17,395 nucleotides of DNA from Planctomycetota bacterium (GTDB taxonomy: Bacteria; Planctomycetota; Phycisphaerae; SM23-33), in the NCBI GenBank assembly GCA_003644335.1, contig QNCB01000003.1:1-17395 (forward strand), written 5' to 3'. The notes under the pieces are model-generated. The model was given only the letters and a program-made list of their open reading frames with translations. It did no database searches and was not told where the DNA came from. Within the stretch, counting starts at the first letter, position 1. Every line of letters begins with the position of its first letter. Both the position numbers and the translations under genes were made by a program. This document shows, piece by piece, positions 1-6,423 of the stretch.

Positions 1-2
1 AT

Positions 3-122
3 AACGCCGAATCGGTGATGTCTCTCGCAAGTATTTACCACAGTGGCCTGTGGAATCGCTATTGGAAGGCGCAACGCAGTGCCGCCTGGCCCCGCCAGAA
101 AAATTTCTCGTACACTTACTGA
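3..122 (+). CDS. possible C-terminal tail of an upstream protein (partial)
   Basis: This frame is open from the window edge to a TGA at 120-122 and would encode 39 residues rich in Trp, Tyr and Ser, ending FSYTY. No family is recognisable. The other two forward frames are closed within the first 20 bases. The stop lies inside a short ACTGATACTGACTG-type stretch that resembles the repeats seen in later spacers. The open frame may therefore be chance, or it may be a real gene whose end runs into repeat sequence. No function is proposed. Confidence 0.25.
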   Translation, partial: NAESVMSLASIYHSGLWNRYWKAQRSAAWPRQKNFSYTY

Positions 123-147
123 TACTGACTGCTTTTAAAAAACCCTC

Positions 148-176
148 TTGACCTGTCGGGGCGTTGCGGGTACAAC
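148..176 (+). promoter_or_regulatory. sigma70-type promoter for pheA
   Basis: A TTGACC -35 box (148-153) is followed by a 17-base spacer and a TACAAC -10 box (171-176). The spacing is optimal and each hexamer differs from consensus at one or two positions. The expected transcript start is near 183, about 48 bases upstream of the pheA ATG. That would leave the alternative TTG codon at 177 outside the message. No attenuator-like leader peptide is visible in the short leader. Confidence 0.55.
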
Positions 177-230
177 TTGCGGTCTTCCGCCAACGGATGG
201 GTTGTGCGCCCAGGCGGGCTGAAGGGCTTT

Positions 231-1328
231 ATGACTGACGATAACGACGTGAAAAATCTGGACTTGGCTTCGCTGCGGAAGCAGATAGACGATTTGGACC
301 GTCAGATCGTCTCGCTGTTGAACAGCCGGGCTGAGGTTGTGGTTGCTGTGGGCAAGACAAAACGCTCCGACGGCACTGCTATCTATGCGCCGGACCGCGA
401 GCAGAAAGTCTTGCAGCTATTGGCTGAGCTGAACCAAGGCCCGCTGCCCCAAAAAACGCTCCAAGCTATCTACCGCGAGCTTATGAGCGGCTCGTTCGCA
501 CTGGAAAAACCGCTGCGGATCGGTTACCTTGGGCCCGAGGGCAGCTTTAGTCACCTGGCTTCGAGTCGAAAATTCGGCTCCTCGGTGGAGCATCTGCCCC
601 TGCCGGATTTCCGCGCGATTTTCGACGAGGTATCCCGAGGCCACTGCGACCTGGGCGTCGTGCCTATCGAGAACAGCCTGGGCGGTGGGGTTATCGGCAC
701 GATGGACTGCCTTGTCGATTCGAACGTTCATATCTGTGCCGAGGTCGTCCTGGAAATTCATCACAATCTCCTGGCCAATTGTTCGCCGGAGCATATCAAG
801 CTCGTAGCGTCCAAGCCCGAGATTTTCGCCCAGTGTCGCAATTGGCTTGCGTCGAGCCTGGCTGGGGTGGAGATGGTCAGCGTCGCCAGTAGTTCCAAAG
901 CGGCGGAGATGGCTGCCAGCGAAAGCAACCTGGCTGCTATTGGGTCGGACCTGGCTGCGGAGCTGTACGGGCTGAAAATTGTCTTCGCCAATATCGAGGA
1001 CAGCCCGAATAACCAGACGCGATTTTTCGTGATCTCCCGTCAGCCCGTGCCCCCGACCGGGCAGGACAAGACCGCGATTCTCTTTGCTGCACCGAATCAG
1101 TCCGGCGCGCTGGTCGAGGTGCTGAATGTCTTTGCCAAGCACGGCGTGAACCTCACGAACATTGACACCCGCCCGTCGAAGCGGAAGAACTGGGAGTATT
1201 ATTTCTTTATTGACGCCGAAGGCCTCGCTGAGGACGAAAAGTTCACCGCCTGCCTGGACGAAGTAAAAAAACATTGCAACGAACTACACGTCCTGGGCAG
1301 CTTCCCAAAAGCAACCGGAACGATTTAG
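231..1328 (+). CDS. pheA: bifunctional chorismate mutase / prephenate dehydratase
   Basis: This cytoplasmic P-protein makes prephenate from chorismate and then phenylpyruvate, the committed route to phenylalanine. From the ATG at 231 it is 365 aa long. An AroQ-type chorismate mutase helical domain (about residues 10-90, with LRKQIDDLDRQIVSLLNSR) is followed by the prephenate dehydratase domain (about 95-275). The latter has GYLGPEGSFSH near its start, VPIENSLGGGV, and the catalytic TRF motif in NNQTRFFVIS. A C-terminal ACT domain (about 285-355, GVNLTNIDTRPSKR) is where this family usually senses phenylalanine. The length and domain order are normal. The ATG at 231 is preferred over upstream TTG 177 because GAAGGG lies 6 bases ahead of it and because the promoter at 148-176 would start transcription after 177. 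The gene is followed after 57 bases by tpiA, and the gap is filled with AGTCAGA-type repeats. Confidence 0.95.
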   Translation: MTDDNDVKNLDLASLRKQIDDLDRQIVSLLNSRAEVVVAVGKTKRSDGTAIYAPDREQKVLQLLAELNQGPLPQKTLQAIYRELMSGSFALEKPLRIGYLGPEGSFSHLASSRKFGSSVEHLPLPDFRAIFDEVSRGHCDLGVVPIENSLGGGVIGTMDCLVDSNVHICAEVVLEIHHNLLANCSPEHIKLVASKPEIFAQCRNWLASSLAGVEMVSVASSSKAAEMAASESNLAAIGSDLAAELYGLKIVFANIEDSPNNQTRFFVISRQPVPPTGQDKTAILFAAPNQSGALVEVLNVFAKHGVNLTNIDTRPSKRKNWEYYFFIDAEGLAEDEKFTACLDEVKKHCNELHVLGSFPKATGTI

Positions 1329-1370
1329 TAGAAGTCAGGAGTCAGAAGTCAGAATTTAGAAGTCAGAAAT
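1329..1370 (+). repeat. AGTCAGA-type tandem repeat after the pheA stop
   Basis: Directly after the TAG of pheA there are five degenerate AGTCAGA/AGTCAGGA-like units (including GAAGTCAGGA, GTCAGAAGTC and a decayed TTTAGAAGTCAG). The array ends just ahead of the tpiA ribosome binding site. Read in the sense direction of the upstream gene, the same sequence follows the DUF4954 and uppP stop codons. No terminator hairpin is formed. Confidence 0.8.
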
Positions 1371-1385
1371 CTATAAGGAATAAAA

Positions 1386-2144
1386 ATGGCACGCAAATTA
1401 TTTATCGCTGGTAACTGGAAGATGAACACGACGCTGGAAAGTGGCCTGGCCCTGGCTGCGGGTCTTAAGGAGACGATTGGCTCGATTGACGAGATCGAGA
1501 CGGCGTTTTTTCCGCCTGCTGTGTATCTCAAGTCGATAGCTGACGCTGTGGCCGGGAGCAGCATCTCCGTGGGTGGCCAAAACATGTACTTTGAAACCAG
1601 CGGCGCGTTTACCGGCGAAATCTCCGGCGACATGCTCAAGGACGTTGGCTGTGAGTATGTCCTGCTGGGTCATAGCGAACGGCGACATGTCATCGGCGAG
1701 ACTGACGAACTTATCAACAAGAAGGTGCTAAAAGCCCTGGCTGACGGGTTGCATGTCGTCCTGGCTATCGGCGAGTTGCTCGAGCAGCGAGAAGCAGGCC
1801 AAACCCTGGAAGTAAACCAGCGACAGATTCAACTGGGCCTGGCTGGCGTGAGTGCTGCGGACATGGCCAATGTTACTATCGCCTATGAACCGGTCTGGGC
1901 CATCGGCACGGGCAAGACCGCTTCGCCCGCACAGGCGCAGGAAGTGCACGCGGATATCCGCAAGCTGTTGGCGGAGATGTACAGCGAGCAGGTCGCCCAG
2001 GCTACCCGCATACAATATGGCGGGTCGATGAAACCCGACAACGCAGCGGAGCTGCTGGGCCAACCTGACGTCGATGGCGGGCTTATCGGCGGAGCGAGTT
2101 TGAAGGTAGAAGACTTCACCGCGATTGTCAAAGCGGGACTGTAA
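1386..2144 (+). CDS. tpiA: triosephosphate isomerase
   Basis: This glycolytic enzyme interconverts dihydroxyacetone phosphate and glyceraldehyde 3-phosphate as a cytoplasmic (beta/alpha)8 barrel dimer. It has 252 residues, the usual length. The substrate-binding N-terminus is GNWKMN (Lys12), and the catalytic His96 sits in GHSERR. Glu168 in YEPVWAIGTGK is the catalytic base next to the flexible loop 6. The phosphate-gripping GGS and LIGGASL segments lie near the C-terminus. The start is well supported by AGGA (1376-1379), 6 bases before the ATG. It follows pheA after a short repeat spacer and precedes secG by 36 bases. The tpiA-secG order is common in bacteria, and the two are probably cotranscribed. 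Confidence 0.98.
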   Translation: MARKLFIAGNWKMNTTLESGLALAAGLKETIGSIDEIETAFFPPAVYLKSIADAVAGSSISVGGQNMYFETSGAFTGEISGDMLKDVGCEYVLLGHSERRHVIGETDELINKKVLKALADGLHVVLAIGELLEQREAGQTLEVNQRQIQLGLAGVSAADMANVTIAYEPVWAIGTGKTASPAQAQEVHADIRKLLAEMYSEQVAQATRIQYGGSMKPDNAAELLGQPDVDGGLIGGASLKVEDFTAIVKAGL

Positions 2145-2180
2145 AAACGATTTTAACCTGAATATATAGAGGAAAAAGAC

Positions 2181-2774
2181 ATGGCTACATTTCTGATAGT
2201 GTTGTTCCTGATGGTCTGCGTATTGCTGATATGCGTGGTTCTTCTGCAAAAAGGTCGTGGCGGCGGGCTTGGTTCCGCCTTCGGAGCTGGGGCTGGCAGC
2301 AGTGCGTTTGGCACGCGAACCGGCGATGTTTTCACCTGGGTAACGATTATACTGACGGCTGTGTTTCTGCTCCTGGCTGCGACGTGCGCCATCGCAATCA
2401 GGCCTCCGTCTCAGCAAGTCCAGACACCTGTGTTCGACCCAGCTGGCTGGCCTTTGGGCGCCGATGGCACGGTCTCGATGAGTTGCTACGGCACAAAGGG
2501 CGCGGTTATCCGATACACTGTCAACGCCAACGAGCCTAGTGAAAAATCGACGCTCTACCGCGTGCCGATCCGGGTACACGAGGGCGACCTCGTCCAGGCA
2601 AGGGCGTTTCGCGCAGGGCTGGATCCGTCGGAGCTTGTGAGCGTGAAATACGAAAAACCCGCGTCCCAAGTCTCGTCAGAACCCACCACCAAGCCAGCTG
2701 CCACGAAACCGGTCGAGGTAAAACCAGCTGAGGTAAAACCACCAACGCAAACACCAGCACCAACTACAAAATAG
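2181..2774 (+). CDS. secG: SecG preprotein translocase subunit with a C-terminal Fn3_assoc/CHB_HEX_C-like domain
   Basis: The first 75 residues are a standard SecG, the small accessory subunit of the SecYEG channel. There are two membrane segments (about 3-22 and 51-73) around a glycine-rich cytoplasmic loop with LLQKGRGGGLGSAFG. A normal SecG ends here. This one continues for about 120 residues. A domain of about residues 80-160 has the pattern PVFDPAGW ... GAVIRYTVNANEPS ... STLYRVPIRV ... VQARAFRAGLDPS. That is the signature of the small beta domain called Fn3_assoc or CHB_HEX_C (PF13287/PF13290), usually found on secreted glycosidases and surface proteins. A Pro/Lys/Thr tail with VKPAEVKP repeats ends the protein. 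With the known SecG topology, this domain would face the periplasm. The RBS GAGGA is well placed. The SecG call is firm; the C-terminal domain assignment is by eye from its motif. Confidence 0.9.
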   Translation: MATFLIVLFLMVCVLLICVVLLQKGRGGGLGSAFGAGAGSSAFGTRTGDVFTWVTIILTAVFLLLAATCAIAIRPPSQQVQTPVFDPAGWPLGADGTVSMSCYGTKGAVIRYTVNANEPSEKSTLYRVPIRVHEGDLVQARAFRAGLDPSELVSVKYEKPASQVSSEPTTKPAATKPVEVKPAEVKPPTQTPAPTTK

Positions 2775-2783
2775 CTATTTTTA

Positions 2784-2826
2784 GTTGCTGGTTGCTGGTT
2801 GACTGGTTGATTGGGTGGTTGGTGTG
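2784..2826 (+). repeat. GGTTGAYT octamer tandem repeat after secG
   Basis: Degenerate octamer-like units (GTTGCTG, GTTGCTG, GTTGACTG, GTTGATTG, GGTGGTTG) start about 10 bases after the secG TAG. Two units carry TGA. The sequence and its orientation relative to the upstream gene match the long array after the rhamnosidase-like gene (10604-10723) and the short one at the amidase end (17140-17160). Confidence 0.8.
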
Positions 2827-2841
2827 TTTGTAATTTATATT

Positions 2842-2870
2842 GGGTGCCGCGGTTGCTGTTTTTGCCACGC
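2842..2870. repeat. decayed half-copy of the large hairpin at 10490-10562
   Basis: GGGTGCCGCGGTTGC followed by a TGTTTTTGCCACGC segment aligns with the left arm of the 31-bp inverted repeat at 10490-10520, with several substitutions and a small deletion. The matching right arm is absent. It lies between an octamer array and an ATTCCCGC palindrome, the same companions the full copy has. Confidence 0.6.
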
Positions 2871-2910
2871 AACAAGTTGCATGACCTACAAATTGATTGC
2901 CGTTCTTGTC

Positions 2911-2930
2911 ATTCCCGCGCACGCGGAAAT
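2911..2930. repeat. ATTCCCGC...GCGGGAAT-type palindrome (dRS3-like)
   Basis: An imperfect palindrome, ATTCCCGCGCACGCGGAAAT, preceded by TTGTC and followed by CCATG. Relatives lie at 6525-6545 (degenerate), 6570-6617 and 10571-10597. This palindrome type, GTCATTCCCGCG...CGGGAATCCA, is scattered in intergenic DNA of many bacteria and resembles the neisserial dRS3 repeat. Relationship by descent is not shown. Confidence 0.6.
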
Positions 2931-3014
2931 CCATGTTTTTTTGCTGTTACTGATTACTTAAAAAAAATTCGTGTCATTAGTTTTAATTCGTGTCATTCAT
3001 GTTCCGCTGCTTTT

Positions 3015-3127
3015 ACTGATAACTGGTCCAGCACTTATTTGCTACATTCGGCCAATGATTAAGTCGAACGGAAGAACGACGACTTTGGGTTTATGCAAAT
3101 AAGTGCTGGGGACAACTGATAACTTTG
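3015..3127 (+). mobile_element. 82-bp inverted-repeat element, copy 1 (MITE/REPIN-like), with flanking direct repeats
   Basis: The core is 3028-3109. Terminal inverted repeats of 15 bp (CCAGCACTTATTTGC and its complement) bracket an interior with a smaller inverted repeat, AAGTCG/CGACTT (3061-3066 and 3080-3085). Outside the core, both sides carry ACTGATAACT as a direct repeat (3015-3024 and 3115-3124). All 82 core bases are identical to copy 2 at 9108-9189, in the same orientation. It encodes no protein. It could be a non-autonomous element or a REP pair (REPIN) moved in trans. No transposase is present in this window. Confidence 0.65.
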
Positions 3128-3143
3128 ATTTAGGAATACATAG

Positions 3144-4025
3144 ATGTTAAGGTCCATGACAGGTTTCGGCACCGCTACGGGGCTGGTCGATAGCATAGAG
3201 TTTTCCGTCGAAGCGCGGTCGGTCAACAACCGTTATCTGAAGCTTTCGCTCCGGCTGCCGGACAGCCTTCAGCCTTTGGAAACGAAGATCGACCAGATCG
3301 TCCGCAAGCAGTTGCAGCGTGGCAGCGTGAACTTGGCGGTGCGTATGAAAGTCTCCCAGGCTGATGCTGCCTATCGCGTCAACACCGCAGCGCTGGGCCA
3401 GTATCTCGAACAGCTAAAGCCCCTGGAGGTCGAAGCCAATCCGTTGCTTCGGCTGGACATCGCGTCGCTGTTGCAGCTACCCGGCGTCTGCCAGCCTCCC
3501 GCAGCGGACGAACTTGTCCAGCGGGTGGAGGAGGGGTTGCTGGAGCTGGTCGGCCAGGCCATAGCAGCGATGGTGACGATGAGACTAACCGAAGGCCAGG
3601 CCATCGTAGCCGACCTGTTGCACAACGTCGAAATTATCGAACAAAACCTCACCGCCATCGCGGCCAAGGCCAAGCAGGTAGTCCAACTTTACCACGACCG
3701 TCTGGCCGAGCGGGTAGCTGAACTTACCGCCAAGGCCAAGCTGCACCTGGACGAGGAGACCCTGGTTCGCGAGGTCGCTATTTATGCCGAGCGGAGCGAT
3801 ATCGCCGAGGAAATATCCAGGCTAACGACGCACCTGAAAGAGTCCCGAAAAATTTGCGACGCCGACGAACCAATGGGCCGCAAGCTGGACTTCATGGCCC
3901 AGGAAATGCTGCGAGAGGCTAACACCATAGCTTCCAAAGGCGGCGACGCGGATATCGCCCGGGCAGTGGTGGATATCAAAACCGCCATCGACCGAATAAA
4001 AGAACAAGCTGCAAACCTGGAATAG
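3144..4025 (+). CDS. yicC: YicC family endoribonuclease-like protein
   Basis: This is a conserved cytoplasmic protein of the YicC family; the E. coli member has been linked to RNA decay. It is 293 aa long, which is typical. The N-terminal YicC domain begins MLRSMTGFGTA and contains SVNNRYLKLSLRLP. The C-terminal DUF1732 domain has the hallmark ERSDIAEEISRLTTHL, GRKLDFMAQEMLREANTI and SKGGDADIARAVVDIK segments. AGGA lies 8 bases ahead of the ATG. The gene starts 17 bases beyond a mobile-like element and leads the block yicC-gmk-rpoZ-coaC, an order conserved in many bacteria. The gap to gmk is 16 bases, so cotranscription is likely. The acidic helices near residues 190-290 fit the family's hexameric helical body. 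Confidence 0.92.
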   Translation: MLRSMTGFGTATGLVDSIEFSVEARSVNNRYLKLSLRLPDSLQPLETKIDQIVRKQLQRGSVNLAVRMKVSQADAAYRVNTAALGQYLEQLKPLEVEANPLLRLDIASLLQLPGVCQPPAADELVQRVEEGLLELVGQAIAAMVTMRLTEGQAIVADLLHNVEIIEQNLTAIAAKAKQVVQLYHDRLAERVAELTAKAKLHLDEETLVREVAIYAERSDIAEEISRLTTHLKESRKICDADEPMGRKLDFMAQEMLREANTIASKGGDADIARAVVDIKTAIDRIKEQAANLE

Positions 4026-4041
4026 ATTCAGGATGTCGCAT

Positions 4042-4641
4042 ATGGACAATGGCGGAAAACTGGTCGTGATATCAGGCCCGAGCGGCGTGGGCAAGAGTAC
4101 CATCTCCAAAGAGGTGCTTCGGCGGACCGGTGCGGAGTTTAGCGTTTCAGTGACGACCCGCAAGCCCAGGCCTGGCGAGGTGGCTGGGCGAGATTACTTG
4201 TTTGTCGAGCTGAGCGAATTCGAGCGGATGATAAAACAAGGCGAATTGCTGGAATGGGCGGAAGTTTTTGGTAATATGTATGGCACGCCCGCTGGGCCCG
4301 TTGGCTTGGCTATTGAGGCGGGGCGAACTGTGCTGTTGGAAATAGATGTCCAGGGCGCGTTGCAGGTATACGAGAAAATGCCGACGGCGACGTTTATACT
4401 TATCGCTCCGCCCAGCGACGAGGAGTTGGCCCGGCGGCTTGCTGGTCGCGGCACGGAAGACGAGCAGTCGTTTCGGCGTCGACTTGGCAAGGCCCGGGAC
4501 GAGCTAGCAACCGCTCGGCAGAGCGGTGCGTATGGACACATTGTGATAAATGACGACCTCGAGGCAGCGATGTCGCAGGTCGTGGAGATAGTGCAAGGCC
4601 ACGGGCCAAACCAGATAAAAACAGGAGCAACGAATGATTGA
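4042..4641 (+). CDS. gmk: guanylate kinase
   Basis: This enzyme phosphorylates GMP to GDP with ATP in the cytoplasm. The P-loop GPSGVGKST is at residues 12-20 of the chosen start. The GMP-binding segment has [20 protein letters not shown], the [13 protein letters not shown] motif follows, and [12 protein letters not shown] is the family signature. The lid region [18 protein letters not shown] is intact. I chose the ATG at 4042 over the ATG at 4033 because AGGA (4030-4033) lies 8 bases before 4042 but directly abuts 4033. The longer form would only add MSH. The 3' end overlaps rpoZ by 8 bases, indicating coupled translation. Confidence 0.95.
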   Translation: MDNGGKLVVISGPSGVGKSTISKEVLRRTGAEFSVSVTTRKPRPGEVAGRDYLFVELSEFERMIKQGELLEWAEVFGNMYGTPAGPVGLAIEAGRTVLLEIDVQGALQVYEKMPTATFILIAPPSDEELARRLAGRGTEDEQSFRRRLGKARDELATARQSGAYGHIVINDDLEAAMSQVVEIVQGHGPNQIKTGATND

Positions 4642-4870
4642 GGCACTGAAGAGCGAAGATATCGTCAACAAGGTGGGTGGCAGATTCAAACTGACTGCCC
4701 TTATCCAAAAGCGAATGGTCGAGCTGATGAACGGCTCGCGTCCGCTGGTGGAACGCACAAAAGGCATGACGGACATGGAGCTGGCTATCCAGGAAATCCT
4801 GGACGACAAAGTCACTATCGACTATGACCGCAGCGACATCCCCTCGCCGGAAGAATTGGCCAAGCTATGA
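4634..4870 (+). CDS. rpoZ: DNA-directed RNA polymerase omega subunit
   Basis: This 78-residue protein is the small omega subunit that helps fold and hold the beta' subunit of RNA polymerase. The family pattern is clear: [21 protein letters not shown], then a GSRPLV segment, [16 protein letters not shown] and an acidic tail. An AGGAG (4622-4626) inside the gmk reading frame lies 7 bases before the ATG. It overlaps gmk by 8 bases and coaC by 4 (ATGA). The gmk-rpoZ-coaBC order is conserved in many bacteria and supports the call. Confidence 0.92.
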   Translation: MIEALKSEDIVNKVGGRFKLTALIQKRMVELMNGSRPLVERTKGMTDMELAIQEILDDKVTIDYDRSDIPSPEELAKL

Positions 4871-5469
4871 CCGCCCCCGCGAGCAAACCTGCCCCACTGG
4901 CGGACTATGAAATCCTGCTGTGTCTCACCGGCGGGATAGCCTGCTACAAAGCTGCGGACCTGGCTAGTCAGCTGGTCCAGGCCGGTTCGGGCGTGTCGGC
5001 GATTATGACCGAGGCAGCCCAGAAGTTCATAGGCCCCGCTACACTGCAAGGCCTAACCCGTCGAGAAGTTTACACGAGCCTTTGGATAGGCCCGGGGCAG
5101 GGTCGGGCAAATCACATCGCCCTGGCCGACCGGGCTGACCTTATGGTCGTAGCGCCCGCCACAGCCAATATCATCGCCAAGTTCGCAGCGGGCCTGGCTG
5201 AGGATCTGGTATCGACCACAGCCCTGGCTGTCAGCGGCATCTGCCCGATACTTATAGCTCCCGCTATGAACAGCAGAATGTGGGCAGCAGAACCAACCCA
5301 AGCCAATGTCAGCAAATTGCGACAGTGGGGTTTCCATTTCGCAGGCCCAGCTGAGGGAAACCTGGCCTGCGGCACGACAGGCCCGGGGCGATTGGCCAGC
5401 CCAGCCGAGCTGATGAACGCCATCACCGAACTGCTCAAAGATCGCCCGCCCAGGAAGCGGGCACAGTAG
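4867..5469 (+). CDS. coaC: phosphopantothenoylcysteine decarboxylase (separate CoaC flavoprotein)
   Basis: The protein decarboxylates 4'-phosphopantothenoylcysteine with FMN, a step of coenzyme A synthesis. It has 200 residues and is a HFCD-family flavoprotein. [18 protein letters not shown] binds [13 protein letters not shown] carries the expected catalytic His, and the [29 protein letters not shown] and [12 protein letters not shown] segments are all present. In most bacteria this is the N-terminal half of a fused CoaBC (Dfp) protein of about 400 aa. Here it stops with TAG, and the synthetase half begins 268 bases later as its own gene. The start overlaps the rpoZ stop as ATGA, with only a distant GGAAG upstream, so translation is probably coupled. 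The reading frame shows no sign of a frameshift at its end. Confidence 0.93.
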   Translation: MTAPASKPAPLADYEILLCLTGGIACYKAADLASQLVQAGSGVSAIMTEAAQKFIGPATLQGLTRREVYTSLWIGPGQGRANHIALADRADLMVVAPATANIIAKFAAGLAEDLVSTTALAVSGICPILIAPAMNSRMWAAEPTQANVSKLRQWGFHFAGPAEGNLACGTTGPGRLASPAELMNAITELLKDRPPRKRAQ

Positions 5470-5737
5470 CCATCCCCAGCTACGCGATAACAGACAAAAA
5501 AAAGAACCACTGATACGCACGGATAAGCACGGATGATATTTATTCAAAACGGATTGAAAGACAAAATCCACAGTGCGAGAACACATAGAACGGCAAGTTC
5601 GCCACGAATCGAATGAAGTTTTTTATTCTTCTTTCGAGTTTTTCGCACCTTTCGTAGTTTAAATATCTGTGCATATCCGTGTCCATCCGTGTTTCTTTCG
5701 TTCGCGTGAACAGCTGAAAACAATCTGGGGTATTACG
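5470..5737. other. repeat-bearing spacer that separates coaC from coaB
   Basis: No gene is seen in these 268 bases. Imperfectly complementary segments lie near both ends. CGCACGGATAAGCACGGATG (about 5515-5534), followed by ATATTTA, faces TAAATATCTGTGCATATCC and GTGTCCATCCGTG (about 5658-5691). They could form a long imperfect stem enclosing the spacer. ATCCGTG-type units of this kind also occur at 14710-14725 and 17033-17050. Between the arms lies an AT-rich stretch with a GAAGTTTTTTATTCTTC hairpin. Confidence 0.65.
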
Positions 5738-6373
5738 ATGCGATTTCTTATTACAGCAGGCCCGACGCGGGAGTATATCGATACGGTGCGGTTCATCTCC
5801 AACGCATCGAGTGGCCTGATGGGTTTCGCTGTCGCTGCTGCTGCTATCGAGGCTGGGCATGAGGTAACGCTGTTGGCGGGGCCCGTTTCGCTCCCGCCAC
5901 CCGAGGGGGCGAAGGTAGTGCCATTTACCAGCGTCGAGGATCTGGCATCAGCCCTGGCTGAGCGTTGCGATGCCTGCGACGTGTTGGTCATGGCCGCAGC
6001 TGTGGGAGATTTTCAATTGGCCAACGGCCCGGCTGCGACCAAACTTTCTCGCAAGGCTGGGCCTATTACAATTTCGCTCGAGCCTACGGATGACATCCTG
6101 GCCAGGGTCGCCCAGGCAAAAAAACCGGGGCAAATCGTCGTCGCGTTCGCCGTCGAGCAAGGCACGCCCGAAGATATTCTCGCCAAGGCCCGACAGGAAT
6201 TAGCTGACAAGCACGCGGATTTTTCGGTAGCAAACACGCCCGCAGCTTTTAACTCCGCTGAAAGTTTGGCCTGTATTCTCGACGCGGAAAACATCCTCCT
6301 GCCCTGGGCTAAGAGACCGAAAAAAGACCTGGCCCGCCAACTCGTCCGCATAATCTCTACCCCGACAAATTGA
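5738..6373 (+). CDS. coaB: phosphopantothenate-cysteine ligase (separate CoaB)
   Basis: This enzyme joins cysteine to 4'-phosphopantothenate using a nucleotide triphosphate, the step before CoaC. It is 211 aa long from the chosen start and corresponds to the C-terminal half of fused CoaBC. It begins at once with LITAGPTREYIDTVRFISN and ASSGLMGFAVA, the nucleotide-binding signature. VMAAAVGDFQ, KLSRK (active-site lysines) and VANTPAAFNS follow. The position usually reading GFAAET is AFAVEQ, a mild deviation. ATG 5738 is chosen because the protein matches the family from its second residue. Upstream in-frame codons from 5669 translate ATCCGTG repeat sequence. GGGG at 5727-5730 is a weak ribosome binding site. 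The gene may be read through from coaC or have its own promoter in the spacer. Confidence 0.9.
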   Translation: MRFLITAGPTREYIDTVRFISNASSGLMGFAVAAAAIEAGHEVTLLAGPVSLPPPEGAKVVPFTSVEDLASALAERCDACDVLVMAAAVGDFQLANGPAATKLSRKAGPITISLEPTDDILARVAQAKKPGQIVVAFAVEQGTPEDILAKARQELADKHADFSVANTPAAFNSAESLACILDAENILLPWAKRPKKDLARQLVRIISTPTN

Positions 6374-6423
6374 AAAAATGTAGCCTAGCCGCCCTCGGCT
6401 GGGAAGATCGTGTGCAAAACATT

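Larger units (their letters stand above)
2775..3143. other. repeat-filled intergenic spacer between secG and yicC
   Basis: No gene is visible in these 369 bases. From left to right it holds GGTTGACT-type octamers (2784-2826), a decayed half-copy of the 10490-10562 hairpin (2842-2870), an ATTCCCGC palindrome (2911-2930), two AATTCGTGTCATT units (about 2968-3000), and the 82-bp inverted-repeat element (3028-3109). The yicC ribosome binding site AGGA follows at 3132-3135. Open frames here are short and encode repeat sequence. Confidence 0.85.

Noticed and set aside
417..1274. Long antisense open frame under pheA (285 codons)
   Set aside because: It mirrors pheA codon structure, has no family signature and lies opposite a complete conserved gene. 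Similar shadows under tpiA/secG, gmk, the rhamnosidase-like gene and queA were rejected for the same reason.
3028..3109. The 82-bp element as an insertion sequence
   Set aside because: It is too short to encode a transposase and contains no open frame. It is kept only as a possible non-autonomous element.
5669..5737. N-terminal extension of CoaB from an ATG at 5669
   Set aside because: It translates ATCCGTG repeat sequence, and the family homology begins at the ATG at 5738.
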